64,000 nt of DNA from Calendula officinalis. Its lineage: Eukaryota; Streptophyta; Magnoliopsida; Asterales; Asteraceae. Shown here in pieces: positions 1-10,772 of this stretch. Location: assembly GCA_963853835.1 (NCBI GenBank), contig OY970829.1:34126020-34190019 (forward strand). The letters are read 5' to 3'. Below the pieces are notes generated by a model. That model worked only from the letters and a program-made list of their open reading frames with translations. It was not told the origin of the DNA and did no database searches. The position numbers were made by a program, and so were the translations under genes. Every line of letters starts with the position of its first letter. The first letter of the stretch is position 1.

Positions 1-69
1 TCGCTCAAGCACGCTTAACTGCGGAGTTCTGATGGGATCCAGTGCATTAGTGCTGGTATGATCGCACCC
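1..69 (-). rRNA. 5S rRNA, copy 1 (partial at window edge)
   Basis: Only RNA nt 1-69 are in the window; the 3' part lies before position 1. Differences from the window consensus (RNA sense): G65A, C29T. The promoter flank carries ATATCTCCC instead of ATATGTCCC on the plus strand. Confidence 0.9.
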
Positions 70-280
70 GAAATATCTCCCGCTCTTTATTATCTTATAC
101 ACCAACAGTGTTGCATGCTAGTAAGGCTAAACATGTGCTAAGGGGCCAAACGGCCCAACCGTGCGCCACCCGCCTTCTCCTAGCCCCGGCAGGCCCACGT
201 CCCCACGCCCTCCCCCGCACGCTCGTCCCCTTTTTCACGCACCACCCACGGTCGCAACCGCGACCACTTCGGGACGCAGG

Positions 281-300
281 AAAAAAAAACGAAACAAAAA
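281..300 (-). terminator. RNA polymerase III terminator, T tracts downstream of 5S
   Basis: Directly after the gene at 302-421, the minus strand reads C, then five T (296-300), then GTTTCG and a longer T tract (281-289). Runs of four or more T are the usual RNA polymerase III stop, and the second tract is a natural backup. All units share this layout; the second tract varies from about 5 to 10 T, consistent with slippage. This entry stands for the whole array. Confidence 0.8.
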
Positions 301-301
301 G

Positions 302-421
302 AGGGGTGCAACACGAGGACTTCCCAGGGGGTCACACATCCTAGTACTACTCTCGCACAAGCACGCTTAACTGCGGAGTTCTGATTGGATCCGGTGCATT
401 AGTGCTGGTATGATCGCACCC
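302..421 (-). rRNA. 5S rRNA, copy 2
   Basis: Full length, 120 nt. G86T (box C), G65T, C36A. The same three changes recur in the copy at 55578-55697, marking a long-range duplicate. Confidence 0.93.
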
Positions 422-437
422 GAAATATGTCCCGCTC

Positions 438-451
438 TTTATTATCTTATA
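438..451 (-). promoter_or_regulatory. TATA-like upstream promoter element of a 5S unit
   Basis: On the minus strand TATAAGATAATAAA occupies -30 to -17 relative to the first G of the gene at 302-421. Plant 5S genes are known to need an AT-rich element near -28, a GC near -12 and C at -1 in addition to the internal promoter. Here the -1 base is C and GC is seen at -14/-13. The same element recurs in nearly all units, so this entry stands for all. Local variants include TATAATATAATAAA before genes ending at 7417 and 14047, and a change at -9 before genes ending at 36349, 36701, 49480 and 49832. Confidence 0.75.
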
Positions 452-598
452 CACCAACAGTGTTGCATGCTAGGAAGGCTAAACATGTGATAAGGGGCCA
501 AACGGCCCAACCGTGCGCCACCCGCCGTCTCCTAGCCCCGGCAGGCCCACGTTCCCATGCCCTCCCCCGCACGCCCGTCCCCTTGTTCACGCACCACC

Positions 599-614
599 CA
601 CGGTCGCAACCGTG
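599..614. repeat. Conserved spacer inverted repeat (CACGGT-CGCA-ACCGTG)
   Basis: A perfect 6-bp inverted repeat with a 4-base loop sits in the spacer about 40 bp from the 3' end of the next gene. It is present in most units, so this entry stands for all. Arm variants occur: AAGCGTG (for example 9682-9695), AACTGTG (8630-8640), AATCGTG (13880-13890), AACCTCTACC (36885-36900). No function is known to me; it could be a structural feature or simply a conserved piece of the unit. Confidence 0.6.
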
Positions 615-653
615 ACCACCCCGGGACGCAGGGGAAAAAAACGAAATAAAAAG

Positions 654-773
654 AGCGGTGCAACACGAGGACTTCCCAGGGGGTCACCCATTCTAGTACT
701 ACTCTCGCCCAAGCACGCTTAACTGCGGAGTTCTGATGGGATCCGGTGCATTAGTGCTGGTATGATCGCACCC
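654..773 (-). rRNA. 5S rRNA, copy 3
   Basis: Full length. C118G (breaks a helix I pair with G1) and G82A (box C). Twin of 55928-56047. Confidence 0.93.
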
Positions 774-1005
774 GAAATATGTCCCGCTCTTTAATATCTT
801 ATACACCAACAGTGTTGCATGCTAGTAAGGCTAAACATGTGCTAAGGGGCCAAACGGCCCAACCGTGCGCCACCCCCCGTCTCCTAGCCCCGGCAGGCCC
901 ACGTCCCCACGCCCTCCCACGCACGCTCGTCCCCTTTTTCACGCACCACCCACGGTCGCAACCGTGACCACTTCGGGACGCAGGAAAAAAAAACGAAACA
1001 AAAAG

Positions 1006-1124
1006 AGGGGTGCAACACGAGGACTTCCCGGGGGTCACCCATCCTAGTACTACTCTCGCCCAAGCACGCTTAACTGCGGAGTTCTGATGGGATCCGGTGC
1101 ATTAGTGCTGGTATGATCGCACCC
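1006..1124 (-). rRNA. 5S rRNA, copy 4 (119 nt)
   Basis: One nucleotide is missing near RNA nt 96; otherwise consensus. The -1 base is T instead of C. Twin of 56279-56397. Confidence 0.92.
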
Positions 1125-1355
1125 AAAATATGTCCCGCTCTTTATTATCTTATACGCCAACAGTGTTTCATGCTAGGAAGGCTAAACATGTGCTAAGGGG
1201 CCAAACGGCCCAACCGTGCGCCACCCCCCGTCTCCTAGCCCCGGCAGGCCCACGTCCCCACGCCCTCCCCCGCACGCTCGTCCCCTTTTTCACGCACCAC
1301 CCACGGTCGCAACCGTGACCACCCCGGGACGCAGGGGAAAAAACGAAACAAAAAG

Positions 1356-1475
1356 AGGGGTGCAACACGAGGACTTCCCAGGGGGTCACCCATCCTAGTC
1401 CTACTCTCGCACAAGCACGCTTAACTGCGGAGTTCTGATGGGATACGGTGCATTAGTGCAGGTATGATCGCACCC
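1356..1475 (-). rRNA. 5S rRNA, copy 5
   Basis: Full length. T76G, G65T, G31T (removes the conserved GGATCC site), A16T. Promoter flank ATATTTCCC. Confidence 0.92.
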
Positions 1476-1707
1476 GAAATATTTCCCGCTCTTTATTATC
1501 TTATACACCAACAGTGTTGCATGCTAGGAAGGCTAAACATGTGCTAAGGGGCCAAACGGCCCAACCGTGCGCCACCCGCCGTCTCCTAGCCCCGGCAAGC
1601 CCACGTTCCCACGCCCTCCCCCGCACGCCCGTCCCCTTGTTCTCGCACCACCCACGGTCGCAACCGTGACCACCCCGGGACGCAGGGGAAAAAAACAAAA
1701 CAAAAAG

Positions 1708-1827
1708 AGCGGTGCAACTCGAGGACTTCCCAGGGGGTCACCCATCCTAGTACTACTCTCGCCCAAGCACGCTTAACTGCGGAGTTCTGATGGGATCCGG
1801 TGCATTAGTGCTAGTATGATCGCACCC
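1708..1827 (-). rRNA. 5S rRNA, copy 6
   Basis: Full length. C118G, T109A, C15T. Twin of 56981-57100. Confidence 0.93.
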
Positions 1828-2051
1828 GAAATATGTCCCGCTCTTTATTATCTTATACACCAACAGTGTTGCATGCTAGGAAGGCTAAACATGTGCTAAG
1901 GAGCCAAACGGTCCAACCGTGCGCCACCCGCCGTCTCCTAGCCCCGGCAGGCCCACGTCCTCCCCCGCACGCCCGTCCACTTGTTCACGTACCACCCACG
2001 GTCGCAACCGTGACCACCCCGGGACGCAGGGGAAAAAAACAAAACAAAAAG

Positions 2052-2171
2052 AGGGGTGCAACACGAGGACTTCCCAGGGGGTCACCCATCCTAGTACTAC
2101 TCTCGCCCAAGCACGCTTAATTGCGGAGTTCTGATGGGATCCGGTGCATTAGTGCTGGTATAATCGCACCC
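2052..2171 (-). rRNA. 5S rRNA, copy 7
   Basis: Full length. G51A (A box), C10T. Its 3' flanking spacer has the 8-bp deletion. Twin of 57325-57444. Confidence 0.93.
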
Positions 2172-2404
2172 GAAATATGTCCCGCTCTTTATTATCTTAT
2201 ACACCAACAGTGTTGCATGCTAGGAAGGCTAAACATGTGCTAAGGAGCCAAACGGCCCAACCGTGCGCCACCCGCCGTCTCCTAGCCCCGGCAGGCCCAC
2301 GTTCCCACGCCCTCCCCCGCACGCCCGTCCCTTTGTTCACGCACCACCCACGGTCGCAACCGTGACCACCCCGGGACGCAGGGGAAAAAAAACGAAATAA
2401 AAAG

Positions 2405-2524
2405 AGCGGTGCAACTCGAGGACTTCCCAGGGGGTCACCCATCCTAGTACTACTCTCGCCCAAGCACGCTTAACTGCGGAGTTCTGATGGGATCCGGTGC
2501 ATTAGTGCTGGTATGATCTCACCC
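2405..2524 (-). rRNA. 5S rRNA, copy 8
   Basis: Full length. C118G, T109A, C6A (helix I). This unit has no counterpart in the block at 57 kb. Confidence 0.92.
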
Positions 2525-2743
2525 GAAATATGTCCCGCTCTTTATTATCTTATACACCAACAGTGTTGCATGCTAGGAAGGCTAAACATGTGCTAAGGAG
2601 CAAAACGACCCAACCGTCTCCTAGCCCCGGCAGGCCCACGTCCTCACGCCCTCCCCCGCACGCCCGTCCCCTTGTTCACGCACCACCCACGGTCGCAACC
2701 GTGACCACCCCGGGACACAGGGGAAAAAAAACAAAACAAAAAG

Positions 2744-2863
2744 AGGGGTGCAACACGAGGACTTCCCAGGGGGTCACCAATCCTAGTACTACTCTCGCCC
2801 AAGCACGCTTAACTGCGGAGTTCTGATGGGATCCGGTGCATTAGTGCTGGTATGATCGCACCC
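2744..2863 (-). rRNA. 5S rRNA, copy 9
   Basis: Full length. G85T in box C, a variant shared by 17 copies of the window. 14-bp spacer deletion in its unit. Confidence 0.93.
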
Positions 2864-3082
2864 GAAATATGTCCTGCTCTTTATTATCTTATACACCAAC
2901 AATGTTGCATGCTAGGAAGGCTAAACATGTGCTAAGGAGCAAAACGACCCAACCGTCTCCTAGCCCCGGCAGGCCCACGTCCTCACGCCCTCCCCCGCAC
3001 GCCCGTCCCCTTGTTCACGCACTACCCACGGTCGCAACCGTGACCACCCCGGGACGCAGGGGAAAAAAAACGAAACATAAAG

Positions 3083-3202
3083 AGGGGTGCAAAACGAGGA
3101 CTTCCCAGGGGGTCACCCATCCTAGTACTACTCTCGCCCAAGCACGCTTAACTGCGGAGTTCCGATGGGATTCGGTGCATTAGTGCTGGTATGATCGCAC
3201 CC
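3083..3202 (-). rRNA. 5S rRNA, copy 10
   Basis: Full length. G110T, A40G, G31A. 14-bp spacer deletion in its unit. Twin of 58342-58461. Confidence 0.93.
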
Positions 3203-3434
3203 GAAATATGTCCCGCTCTTTATTATCTTATACACCAACAGTGATGCATGCTAGGAAGGCTAAACATGTGCTAAGGGGCCAAACGGCCCAACCGTGCGCC
3301 ACCCGCCGTCTCCTAGCCCAGGCAGGCCCACGTCCCCACGCCCTCCCCCGCACGCTCGTCCCCTTGTTCACGCACCACCCACGGTCGCAACCGTGACCAC
3401 CCCGTGACACAGGGGAAAAAATCAAAACAAAAAG

Positions 3435-3554
3435 AGGGGTGCAACACGAGGACTTCCCAGGGGGTCACCAATCCTAGTACTACTCTCGCCCAAGCACGCT
3501 TAACTGCGGAGTTCTGATGGGATCCGGTGCATTAGTGCTGGTATGATCGCACCC
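3435..3554 (-). rRNA. 5S rRNA, copy 11
   Basis: Full length. G85T (box C) only. Confidence 0.94.
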
Positions 3555-3773
3555 GAAATATGTCCCGCTCTTTATTATCTTATACACCAACAGTGTTGCA
3601 TGCTAGGAAGGCTAAACATGTGCTAAGGAGCAAAACGACCCAACCGTCTCCTAGCCCCGGCAGGCCCACGTCCTCACGCCCTCCCCCGCACGCCCGTCCC
3701 CTTGTTCACGCACCACCCACGGTCGCAACCGTGACCACCCCGGGACGCAGGGGGAAAAAAAGGAAACAAAAAG

Positions 3774-3893
3774 AGGGGTGCAAAACGAGGACTTCCCAGG
3801 GGGTCACCCATCCTAGTACTACTCTCGCCCAAGCACGCTTAACTGCGGAGTTCTGATGGGATCTGGTGCATTAGTGCTGGTATGATCGCACCC
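3774..3893 (-). rRNA. 5S rRNA, copy 12
   Basis: Full length. G110T, G30A. Promoter flank has GCCCTTT for GCTCTTT. Unit with the 14-bp spacer deletion. Confidence 0.93.
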
Positions 3894-4124
3894 GAAATAT
3901 GTCCCGCCCTTTATTATCTTATACACCAACAGTGTTGCATGCTAGGAAGGCTAAACATGTGCTAAGGAGCCAAACGGCCCAACCGTGCGCCACCCCCCGT
4001 CTCCTAGCCCCGGCAGGCCCACGTCCCCACGCCCTCCCACGCACGCTCGTCCCCTTTTTCTAGCACCACCCACGGTCGCAACCGTGACCACTTCGGGACG
4101 CAGGAAAAAAAACGAAACAAAAAG

Positions 4125-4244
4125 AGGGGTGCAACACGAGGACTTCCCAGGGGGTCACCCATCCTAGTACTACTCTCGCCCAAGCACGCTTAACTGCGGA
4201 GTTCTGATGGGATCCGGTGCAATAGTGCTGGTATGATCGCACCC
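4125..4244 (-). rRNA. 5S rRNA, copy 13
   Basis: Full length. A23T. Upstream GTCGCGC instead of GTCCCGC near -11. Confidence 0.94.
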
Positions 4245-4474
4245 GAAATATGTCGCGCTCTTTATTATCTTATACGCCAACAGTGTTGCAAGCTAGGAAG
4301 GCTAAACATGTGCTAAGGGGCCAAACGGCCCAACCGTGCGCCACCCCCGTCTCCTAGCCCCGGCAGGCCCACGTCCCCACGCCGTCCCCCGCATGCTCGT
4401 CCCCTTTTTCACGCACCACCCACGGTCGCAACCGTGACCACCCCGGGACGCAGGGGAAAAAACGAAACAAAAAG

Positions 4475-4594
4475 AGGGTTGCAACACGAGGACTTCCCAG
4501 GGGGTCACCCATCCTAGTACTACTCTCGCCCAAGCACGCTTTACTGCGGAGTTCTAATGGGATACGGTGCATTGGTGCTGGTATGATCGCACCC
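4475..4594 (-). rRNA. 5S rRNA, copy 14
   Basis: Full length. C116A (helix I), T53A (A box), C39T, G31T, T21C. Near-twin of the next copy; a single-unit duplication is likely. Confidence 0.92.
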
Positions 4595-4825
4595 GAAATA
4601 TGTCGCGCTCTTTATTATCTTATACGCCAACAGTGTTGCAAGCTAGGAAGGCTAAACATGTGCTAAGGGGCCAAACGGCCCAACCGTGCGCCACCCCCCG
4701 TCTCCTAGCCCCGGCAGGCCCACGTCCCCACGCCGTCCCCCGCATGCTCGTCCCCTTTTTCACGCACCACCCACGGTCGCAACCGTGACCACCCCGGGAC
4801 GCAGGGGAAAAAACGAAACAAAAAG

Positions 4826-4945
4826 AGGGTTGCAACACGAGGACTTCCCAGGGGGTCACCCATCCTAGTACTACTCTCGCCCAAGCACGCTTTACTGCGG
4901 AGTTCTAATGGGATACGGTGCATTAGTGCTGGTATGATCGCACCC
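4826..4945 (-). rRNA. 5S rRNA, copy 15
   Basis: Full length. C116A, T53A, C39T, G31T. Twin of 59734-59853. Confidence 0.92.
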
Positions 4946-5032
4946 GAAATATGTCCCGCTCTTTATTATCTTATATACCAACAGTGTTGCATGCTAGGAA
5001 GGCTAAACATGTGCTAAGGGGCCAAACGGCCC

Positions 5033-5080
5033 AATCGTGCGCCACCCGCCGTCTCCAATCGTGCGCCACCCGCCGTCTCC
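5033..5080. repeat. 24-bp tandem duplication in a spacer
   Basis: Two adjacent copies of a 24-bp piece (AATCGTGCGCCACCCGCCGT plus CTCC) lengthen this unit to 375 bp. Confidence 0.92.
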
Positions 5081-5200
5081 TAGCCCCGGCAAGCCCACGT
5101 TCCCACGCCCTCCCCCGCACGCCCGTCCCCTTGTTCACGCACCACCCACGGTCGCAACCGTGACCACCCCGGGACGCAGGGGAAAAAACGAAACAAAAAG

Positions 5201-5320
5201 AGGGTTGCAACACGAGGACTTCTCAGGGGGTCACCCAACCTAGTACTACTCTCGCCCAAGCACGCTTTACTGCGGAGTTCTAATGGGATACGGTGCATTA
5301 GTGCTGGTATGATCGCACCC
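5201..5320 (-). rRNA. 5S rRNA, copy 16
   Basis: Full length. C116A, G98A, A83T (box C), T53A, C39T, G31T. Its unit is 375 bp because of a 24-bp spacer duplication. Confidence 0.91.
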
Positions 5321-5552
5321 GAAATATGTCCCGCTCTTTATTATCTTATACACCAACAGTGTTGCATGCTAGGAAGGCTAAACATGTGCTAAGGGGCCAA
5401 ACGGCCCAATCGTGCGCCACCCGCCGTCTCCTAGCCCCGGCAAGCCCACGTTCCCACGCCCTCCCCCGCACGCCCGTCCCCTTGTTCACGCACCACCCAC
5501 GGTCGCAACCGTGACCACCCCGGGACGCAGGGGAAAAAAACGAAACAAAAAG

Positions 5553-5672
5553 AGCGGTGCAACACGAGGACTTCCCAGGGGGTCACCCATCCTAATACTA
5601 CTCTCGCCCAAGCACGCTTAACTGCGGAGTTCTGATGGGATCCGGTGCATTAGTGGTGGTATGATCGCACCC
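5553..5672 (-). rRNA. 5S rRNA, copy 17
   Basis: Full length. C118G, C78T, G17C. Confidence 0.93.
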
Positions 5673-5896
5673 GAAATATGTCCCGCTCTTTATTATCTTA
5701 TACACCAACAGTGTTGCATGCTAGGAAGGCTAAACATGTGCTAAGGAGCCAAACGGCCCAACCGTGCGCCACCCGCCGTCTCCTAGCCCCGGCAGGCCCA
5801 CGTCCTCCCCCGCACGCCCGTCAACTTGTTCACGCACCACCCACAGTCGCAACCGTGACCACCCCGGGACGCAGGGGAAAAAAACGAAACAAAAAG

Positions 5897-6016
5897 AGGG
5901 GTGCAACACGAGGACTTCCTAGGGGGTCACCCATCCTAGTACTACTCTCGCCCAAGCACGCTTAACTGCGGAGTTCTGATGGGATCCGGTACATTAGTGC
6001 TGGTATGAACGCACCC
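5897..6016 (-). rRNA. 5S rRNA, copy 18
   Basis: Full length. G97A, C26T, A8T. 8-bp spacer deletion in its unit. Twin of 60454-60573. Confidence 0.93.
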
Positions 6017-6249
6017 GAAATATGTCCCGCTCTTTATTATCTTATACACCAACAGTGTTGCATGCTAGGAAGGCTAAACATGAGCTAAGGAGCCAAACGG
6101 CCCAACCGTGCGCCACCCGCCGTCTCCTAGCCCCGGCAGGCCCACGTTCCCACGCCCTCCCCCGCACGCCCGTCCCCTTGTTCACGCACCACCCACGGTC
6201 GCAACCGTGACCACCCCGGGACGCAGGGGAAAAAAAACGAAACAAAAAG

Positions 6250-6369
6250 AGGGGTGCAACACGAGGACTTCCCAGGGGGTCACCCATCCTAGTACTACTC
6301 TCGCCCAAGCACGCTTAACTGCGGAGTTCTAATGGGATCCGGTGCATTAGTGCTGGTATGATCGCACCC
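6250..6369 (-). rRNA. 5S rRNA, copy 19
   Basis: Full length. C39T only. Confidence 0.95.
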
Positions 6370-6592
6370 GAAATATGTCCCGCTCTTTATTATCTTATAC
6401 ACCAACAGTGTTGCATGCTAGGAAGGCTAAACATGTGCTAAGGAGCCAAACGGCCCAACCGTGCGCCACCCGCCGTCTCCTAGCCCCGGCAGGCCCACGT
6501 CCTCCCCCGCACGCCCGTCCACTTGTTCACGCACCACCCACGGTCGCAACCGTGACCACCCCGGGACGCAGGGGAAAAAACGAAACAAAAAG

Positions 6593-6712
6593 AGGGGTGC
6601 AACACGAGGACTTCCCAGGGGGTCACCCATCCTAGTACTATTCTCGCCCAAGCACGCTTAACTGCGGAGTTCTGATGGGATCCGGTGCATTAGTGCTGGT
6701 ATGATCGCACCC
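6593..6712 (-). rRNA. 5S rRNA, copy 20
   Basis: Full length. G72A, the last base of the intermediate element. 8-bp spacer deletion in its unit. Confidence 0.94.
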
Positions 6713-6944
6713 GAAATATGTCCCGCTCTTTATTATCTTATACACCAACAGTGTTGCATGCTAGGAAGGCTAAACATGTGCTAAGGAGCCAAACGGCCCA
6801 ACCGTGCGCCACCCGCCGTCTCCTAGCCCCGGCAGGCCCACGTTCCCACGCCCTCCCCCGCACGCCCGTCCCCTTGTTCACGCACCACCCACGGTCGCAA
6901 CCGTGACTACCCCGGGACGCAGGGGAAAAAAACGAAACAAAAAG

Positions 6945-7064
6945 AGGGGTGCAACACGAGGACTTCCCAGGGGGTCACCCATCCTAGTACTACTCTCGCC
7001 CAAGCACGCTTAACTGCGGAGTTCTGATGCGATGCGGTGCATTAGTGCTGGTATAATCGCACAC
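6945..7064 (-). rRNA. 5S rRNA, copy 21
   Basis: Full length. C35G, G31C, C10T, G2T; -1 base T. This haplotype recurs at 13575, 16015, 19505 and 24403. Confidence 0.92.
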
Positions 7065-7297
7065 AAAATATGTCCCGCTCTTTATTATCTTATACACCAA
7101 CAGTGTTGCGTGCTAGGAAGGCTAAACATGTGCTAAGGAGCCAAACGACCCAACCGTGCGCCACCCGCTGTCTCCTAGCCCCGGCAGGCCCACGTCCCCA
7201 CGCCCTCCCCCGCACGCTCGTCCCCTTGTTCACGCACCACCCACGGTCGCAAACGTGACCACCCCGTGACACAGGGGAAAAAAAACAAAACAAAAAG

Positions 7298-7417
7298 AGG
7301 GGTGCAACACGAGGACTTCCCAGGGGGTCACCAATCCTAGTACTACTCTCGCCCAAGCACGCTTAACTGCGGAGTTCTGATGGGATCCGGTGCATTAGTG
7401 CTGGTATGATCGCACCC
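7298..7417 (-). rRNA. 5S rRNA, copy 22
   Basis: Full length. G85T (box C). The flanking spacer reads CCCCGTGACACAGG. Confidence 0.94.
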
Positions 7418-7635
7418 GAAATATGTCCCGCTCTTTATTATATTATACACCAACAGTGTTGCATGCTAGGAAGGCTAAACATGTGCTAAGGAGCAAAACG
7501 ACCCAACCGTCTCCTAGCCCCGGCAGGCCCATGTCCTCACGCCCTCCCCTGCACGCCCGTCCCCTTGTTCACGCACCAGCCACGGTCGCAACCGTGACCA
7601 CCCCGGGATGCAGGGGAAAAAAACGAAACAAAAAG

Positions 7636-7755
7636 AGGGGTGCAAAACGAGGACTTCCCAGGGGGTCACCCATCCTAGTACTACTCTCGCCCAAGCACGC
7701 TTAACTGCGGAGTTCTGATGGGATCCGGTGCATTAGTGCTGGTATGATCGCACCC
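7636..7755 (-). rRNA. 5S rRNA, copy 23
   Basis: Full length. G110T. Its unit carries the 14-bp spacer deletion. Confidence 0.94.
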
Positions 7756-7986
7756 GAAATATGTCCCGCTCTTTATTATCTTATACACCAACAGTGTTGC
7801 ATGCTAGGAAGGCTAAACATGTGCTAAGGGGCCAAACGGCCTAACCGTGCACCACCCGCCGTCTCCTAGCCCCGGCAGGCCCACGTCCCCACGCCCTCCC
7901 CCGCACGCTCGTCCCCTTGTTCACGCACCACCCACGGTCGCAACCGTGACCACCCCGTGACACAGGGAAAAAAACAAAACAAAAAG

Positions 7987-8106
7987 AGGGGTGCAACACG
8001 AGGACTTCCCAGGGGGTCACCAATCCTAGTACTACTCTCGCCCAAGCACGCTTAACTGCGGAGTTCTAATGGGATCCGGTGCATTAGTGCTGGTATGATC
8101 GCACCC
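7987..8106 (-). rRNA. 5S rRNA, copy 24
   Basis: Full length. G85T (box C), C39T. First gene of the duplicated 2095-bp block. Confidence 0.94.
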
Positions 8107-8325
8107 GAAATATGTCCCGCTCTTTATTATCTTATACACCAACAGTGTTGAATGCTAGGAAGGCTAAACATGTGCTAAGGAGCAAAACGACCCAACCGTC
8201 TCCTAGCCCCGGCAGGCCCACGTCCTCACGCCCTCCCCCGCACGCCCGTCCCCTTGTTCACGCACCACTCACGGTCGCAACCGTGACCACCCCGGGACGC
8301 AGGGGGAAAAAAACGAAACAAAAAG

Positions 8326-8445
8326 AGGGGTGCAAAACGAGGACTTCCCAGGGGGTCACCCATCCTAGTACTACTCTCGCCCAAGCACGCTTAACTGAGG
8401 AGTTCTGATGGGATCCGGTGCATTAGTGCTGGTATGATCGCACCC
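8326..8445 (-). rRNA. 5S rRNA, copy 25
   Basis: Full length. G110T, G48T; -1 base T. Confidence 0.93.
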
Positions 8446-8677
8446 AAAATATGTCCTGCTCTTTTTTATCTTATACACCAACAGTGTTGCATGCTAGGAA
8501 GGCTAAACATGTGCTAAGGGGCCAAACGGCCCAACCGTGCGCCACCCGCCGTCTCCTAGCCCCGACAGGCCCACGTCCCCACGCCCTCCCCCGCACGCTC
8601 GTCCCCTTGTTCACGCACCACCCACGGTCGCAACTGTGACCACCCCGGGACGCAGGGGAAAAAAACGAAACAAAAAG

Positions 8678-8797
8678 AGAGGTGCAACAAGAGGACTTCC
8701 CAGGGGGTCACCCATCCTAGTACTACTCTCGCCCAAGCACGCTTAACTGCGGAGTTCTGATGGGATCCGGTGCATTAGTGATGGTATGATCGCACCC
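8678..8797 (-). rRNA. 5S rRNA, copy 26
   Basis: Full length. C118T (leaves a G-U pair in helix I), G108T, G17T. G108T is rare and is shared with the copy 2095 bp away. Confidence 0.93.
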
Positions 8798-9030
8798 GAA
8801 ATATGTCCCGCTCTTTATTGTCTTATACACCAACCGTGTTGCATGCTAGGATGGCTAAACATGTGCTAAGGAGCCAAACGACCCAACCGTGCGCCACCCG
8901 CCGTCTCCTAGCCCCGGCAGGCCCACGTTCCCACGCCCTCCCCCGCACGCCCGTCCCCTTGTTCACGCACCACCCACGGTCGCAACCGTGACCACCCCGG
9001 GACGCAGGGGAAAAAAAACGAAACAAAAAG

Positions 9031-9150
9031 AAGGGTGCAACACGAGGACTTCCCAGGGGGTCACCCATCCTAGTACTACTCTCGCCCAAGCACGCTTAAC
9101 TGCGGAGTTCTGATGGGATCCGGTGCATTAGTGCAGGTATGATCGCACCC
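9031..9150 (-). rRNA. 5S rRNA, copy 27
   Basis: Full length. C119T, A16T. Confidence 0.94.
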
Positions 9151-9381
9151 GAAATATGTCCCGCTCTTTATTATCTTATACACCAACAGTGTTGCATGCT
9201 AGGAAGGCTAAACATGTGCTAAGGAGCCAAACGGCCCAACCGTGCGCCACCCCCCGTCTCCTAGCCCCGGCAGGCCCACGTCCCCACGCCCTCCCCCGCA
9301 CGCTCGTCCCATTGTTCACGCACCACCCACGGTCGCAACCGTGACCACTTCGGGACGCAGGGAAAAAAACGAAACAAAAAG

Positions 9382-9500
9382 AGGGGTGCAACACGAGGAC
9401 TTCCCAGGGGTCACCCATCCTAGTACTACTCTCGCCCAAGCACGCTTAACTGCGGAGTTCTGATGGGATCCGATGCCTTAGTGCTGGTATGATCGCACCC
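9382..9500 (-). rRNA. 5S rRNA, copy 28 (119 nt)
   Basis: One C lost from the run at RNA nt 91-95; C28T, T24G. Upstream flank is one base shorter (CCCACATATG on the plus strand), so -1 is T and promoter spacing is changed. Confidence 0.92.
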
Positions 9501-9730
9501 ACATATGTCCCGCTCTTTATTATCTTATACACCAACAGTGTTGCATGCTAGGAAGGCTAAACATGTGCTAAGGGGCCAAACGGCCCAACTGTGCACCACC
9601 CCCCGTCTCCTAGCCCCGGCAGGCCCACGTCGCCACGCCCTCCCCCGCACGCTCGTCCCCTTGTTCACGCACCACCCACGGTCGCAAGCGTGACCACTTC
9701 GGGACGCAGGGAAAAAAACGAAACAAAAAG

Positions 9731-9850
9731 AGGGGTGCAACACGAGGACTTCCCAGGGGGTCACCCATCCTAGTAGTACTCTCGCCCAAGCACGCTTAAC
9801 TGCTGAGTTCTGATGGGATCCGATGCAATAGTGCTGGTATGATCGCACCC
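9731..9850 (-). rRNA. 5S rRNA, copy 29
   Basis: Full length. G75C, C47A, C28T, A23T. Last gene of the first 2095-bp block. Confidence 0.93.
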
Positions 9851-10081
9851 GAAATATGTCCCGCTCTTTATTATCTTATACACCAACAGTGTTGCATGCT
9901 AGGAAGGCTAAACATGTGCTAAGGGGCCAAACGGCCTAACCGTGCACCACCCGCCGTCTCCTAGCCCCGGCAGGCCCACGTCCCCACGCCCTCCCCCGCA
10001 CGCTCGTCCCCTTGTTCACGCACCACCCACGGTCGCAACCGTGACCACCCCGTGACACAGGGAAAAAAACAAAACAAAAAG

Positions 10082-10201
10082 AGGGGTGCAACACGAGGAC
10101 TTCCCAGGGGGTCACCAATCCTAGTACTACTCTCGCCCAAGCACGCTTAACTGCGGAGTTCTAATGGGATCCGGTGCATTAGTGCTGGTATGATCGCACC
10201 C
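10082..10201 (-). rRNA. 5S rRNA, copy 30
   Basis: Full length. G85T, C39T; matches copy 24, 2095 bp upstream in the window. Confidence 0.94.
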
Positions 10202-10420
10202 GAAATATGTCCCGCTCTTTATTATCTTATACACCAACAGTGTTGAATGCTAGGAAGGCTAAACATGTGCTAAGGAGCAAAACGACCCAACCGTCTCCTA
10301 GCCCCGGCAGGCCCACGTCCTCACGCCCTCCCCCGCACGCCCGTCCCCTTGTTCACGCACCACTCACGGTCGCAACCGTGACCACCCCGGGACGCAGGGG
10401 GAAAAAAACGAAACAAAAAG

Positions 10421-10540
10421 AGGGGTGCAAAACGAGGACTTCCCAGGGGGTCACCCATCCTAGTACTACTCTCGCCCAAGCACGCTTAACTGAGGAGTTC
10501 TGATGGGATCCGGTGCATTAGTGCTGGTATGATCGCACCC
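10421..10540 (-). rRNA. 5S rRNA, copy 31
   Basis: Full length. G110T, G48T; matches copy 25. Confidence 0.93.
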
Positions 10541-10772
10541 AAAATATGTCCTGCTCTTTTTTATCTTATACACCAACAGTGTTGCATGCTAGGAAGGCTA
10601 AACATGTGCTAAGGGGCCAAACGGCCCAACCGTGCGCCACCCGCCGTCTCCTAGCCCCGACAGGCCCACGTCCCCACGCCCTCCCCCGCACGCTCGTCCC
10701 CTTGTTCACGCACCACCCACGGTCGCAACTGTGACCACCCCGGGACGCAGGGGAAAAAAACGAAACAAAAAG

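Larger units (their letters stand above)
422..653 (-). other. Representative intergenic spacer of the 5S unit
   Basis: This spacer lies between the gene at 302-421 and the gene at 654-773 and shows the parts found in almost every unit. Read on the minus strand from the end of the 654-773 gene, it has the CT5 terminator, a T-rich tract, the hairpin-forming CACGGT/ACCGTG element, a cytosine/guanine-rich core, then AGCATGCAAC and the AT-rich promoter before the next gene. No open reading frame here looks like a real protein; the frames are kept open only by GC-rich composition and are copied with the unit. Confidence 0.9.

Noticed and set aside
32..37. BamHI-like GGATCC in every unit as a special regulatory site
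   Set aside because: It is simply part of the normal plant 5S sequence (about RNA nt 29-34) and its loss in some copies follows ordinary substitutions.
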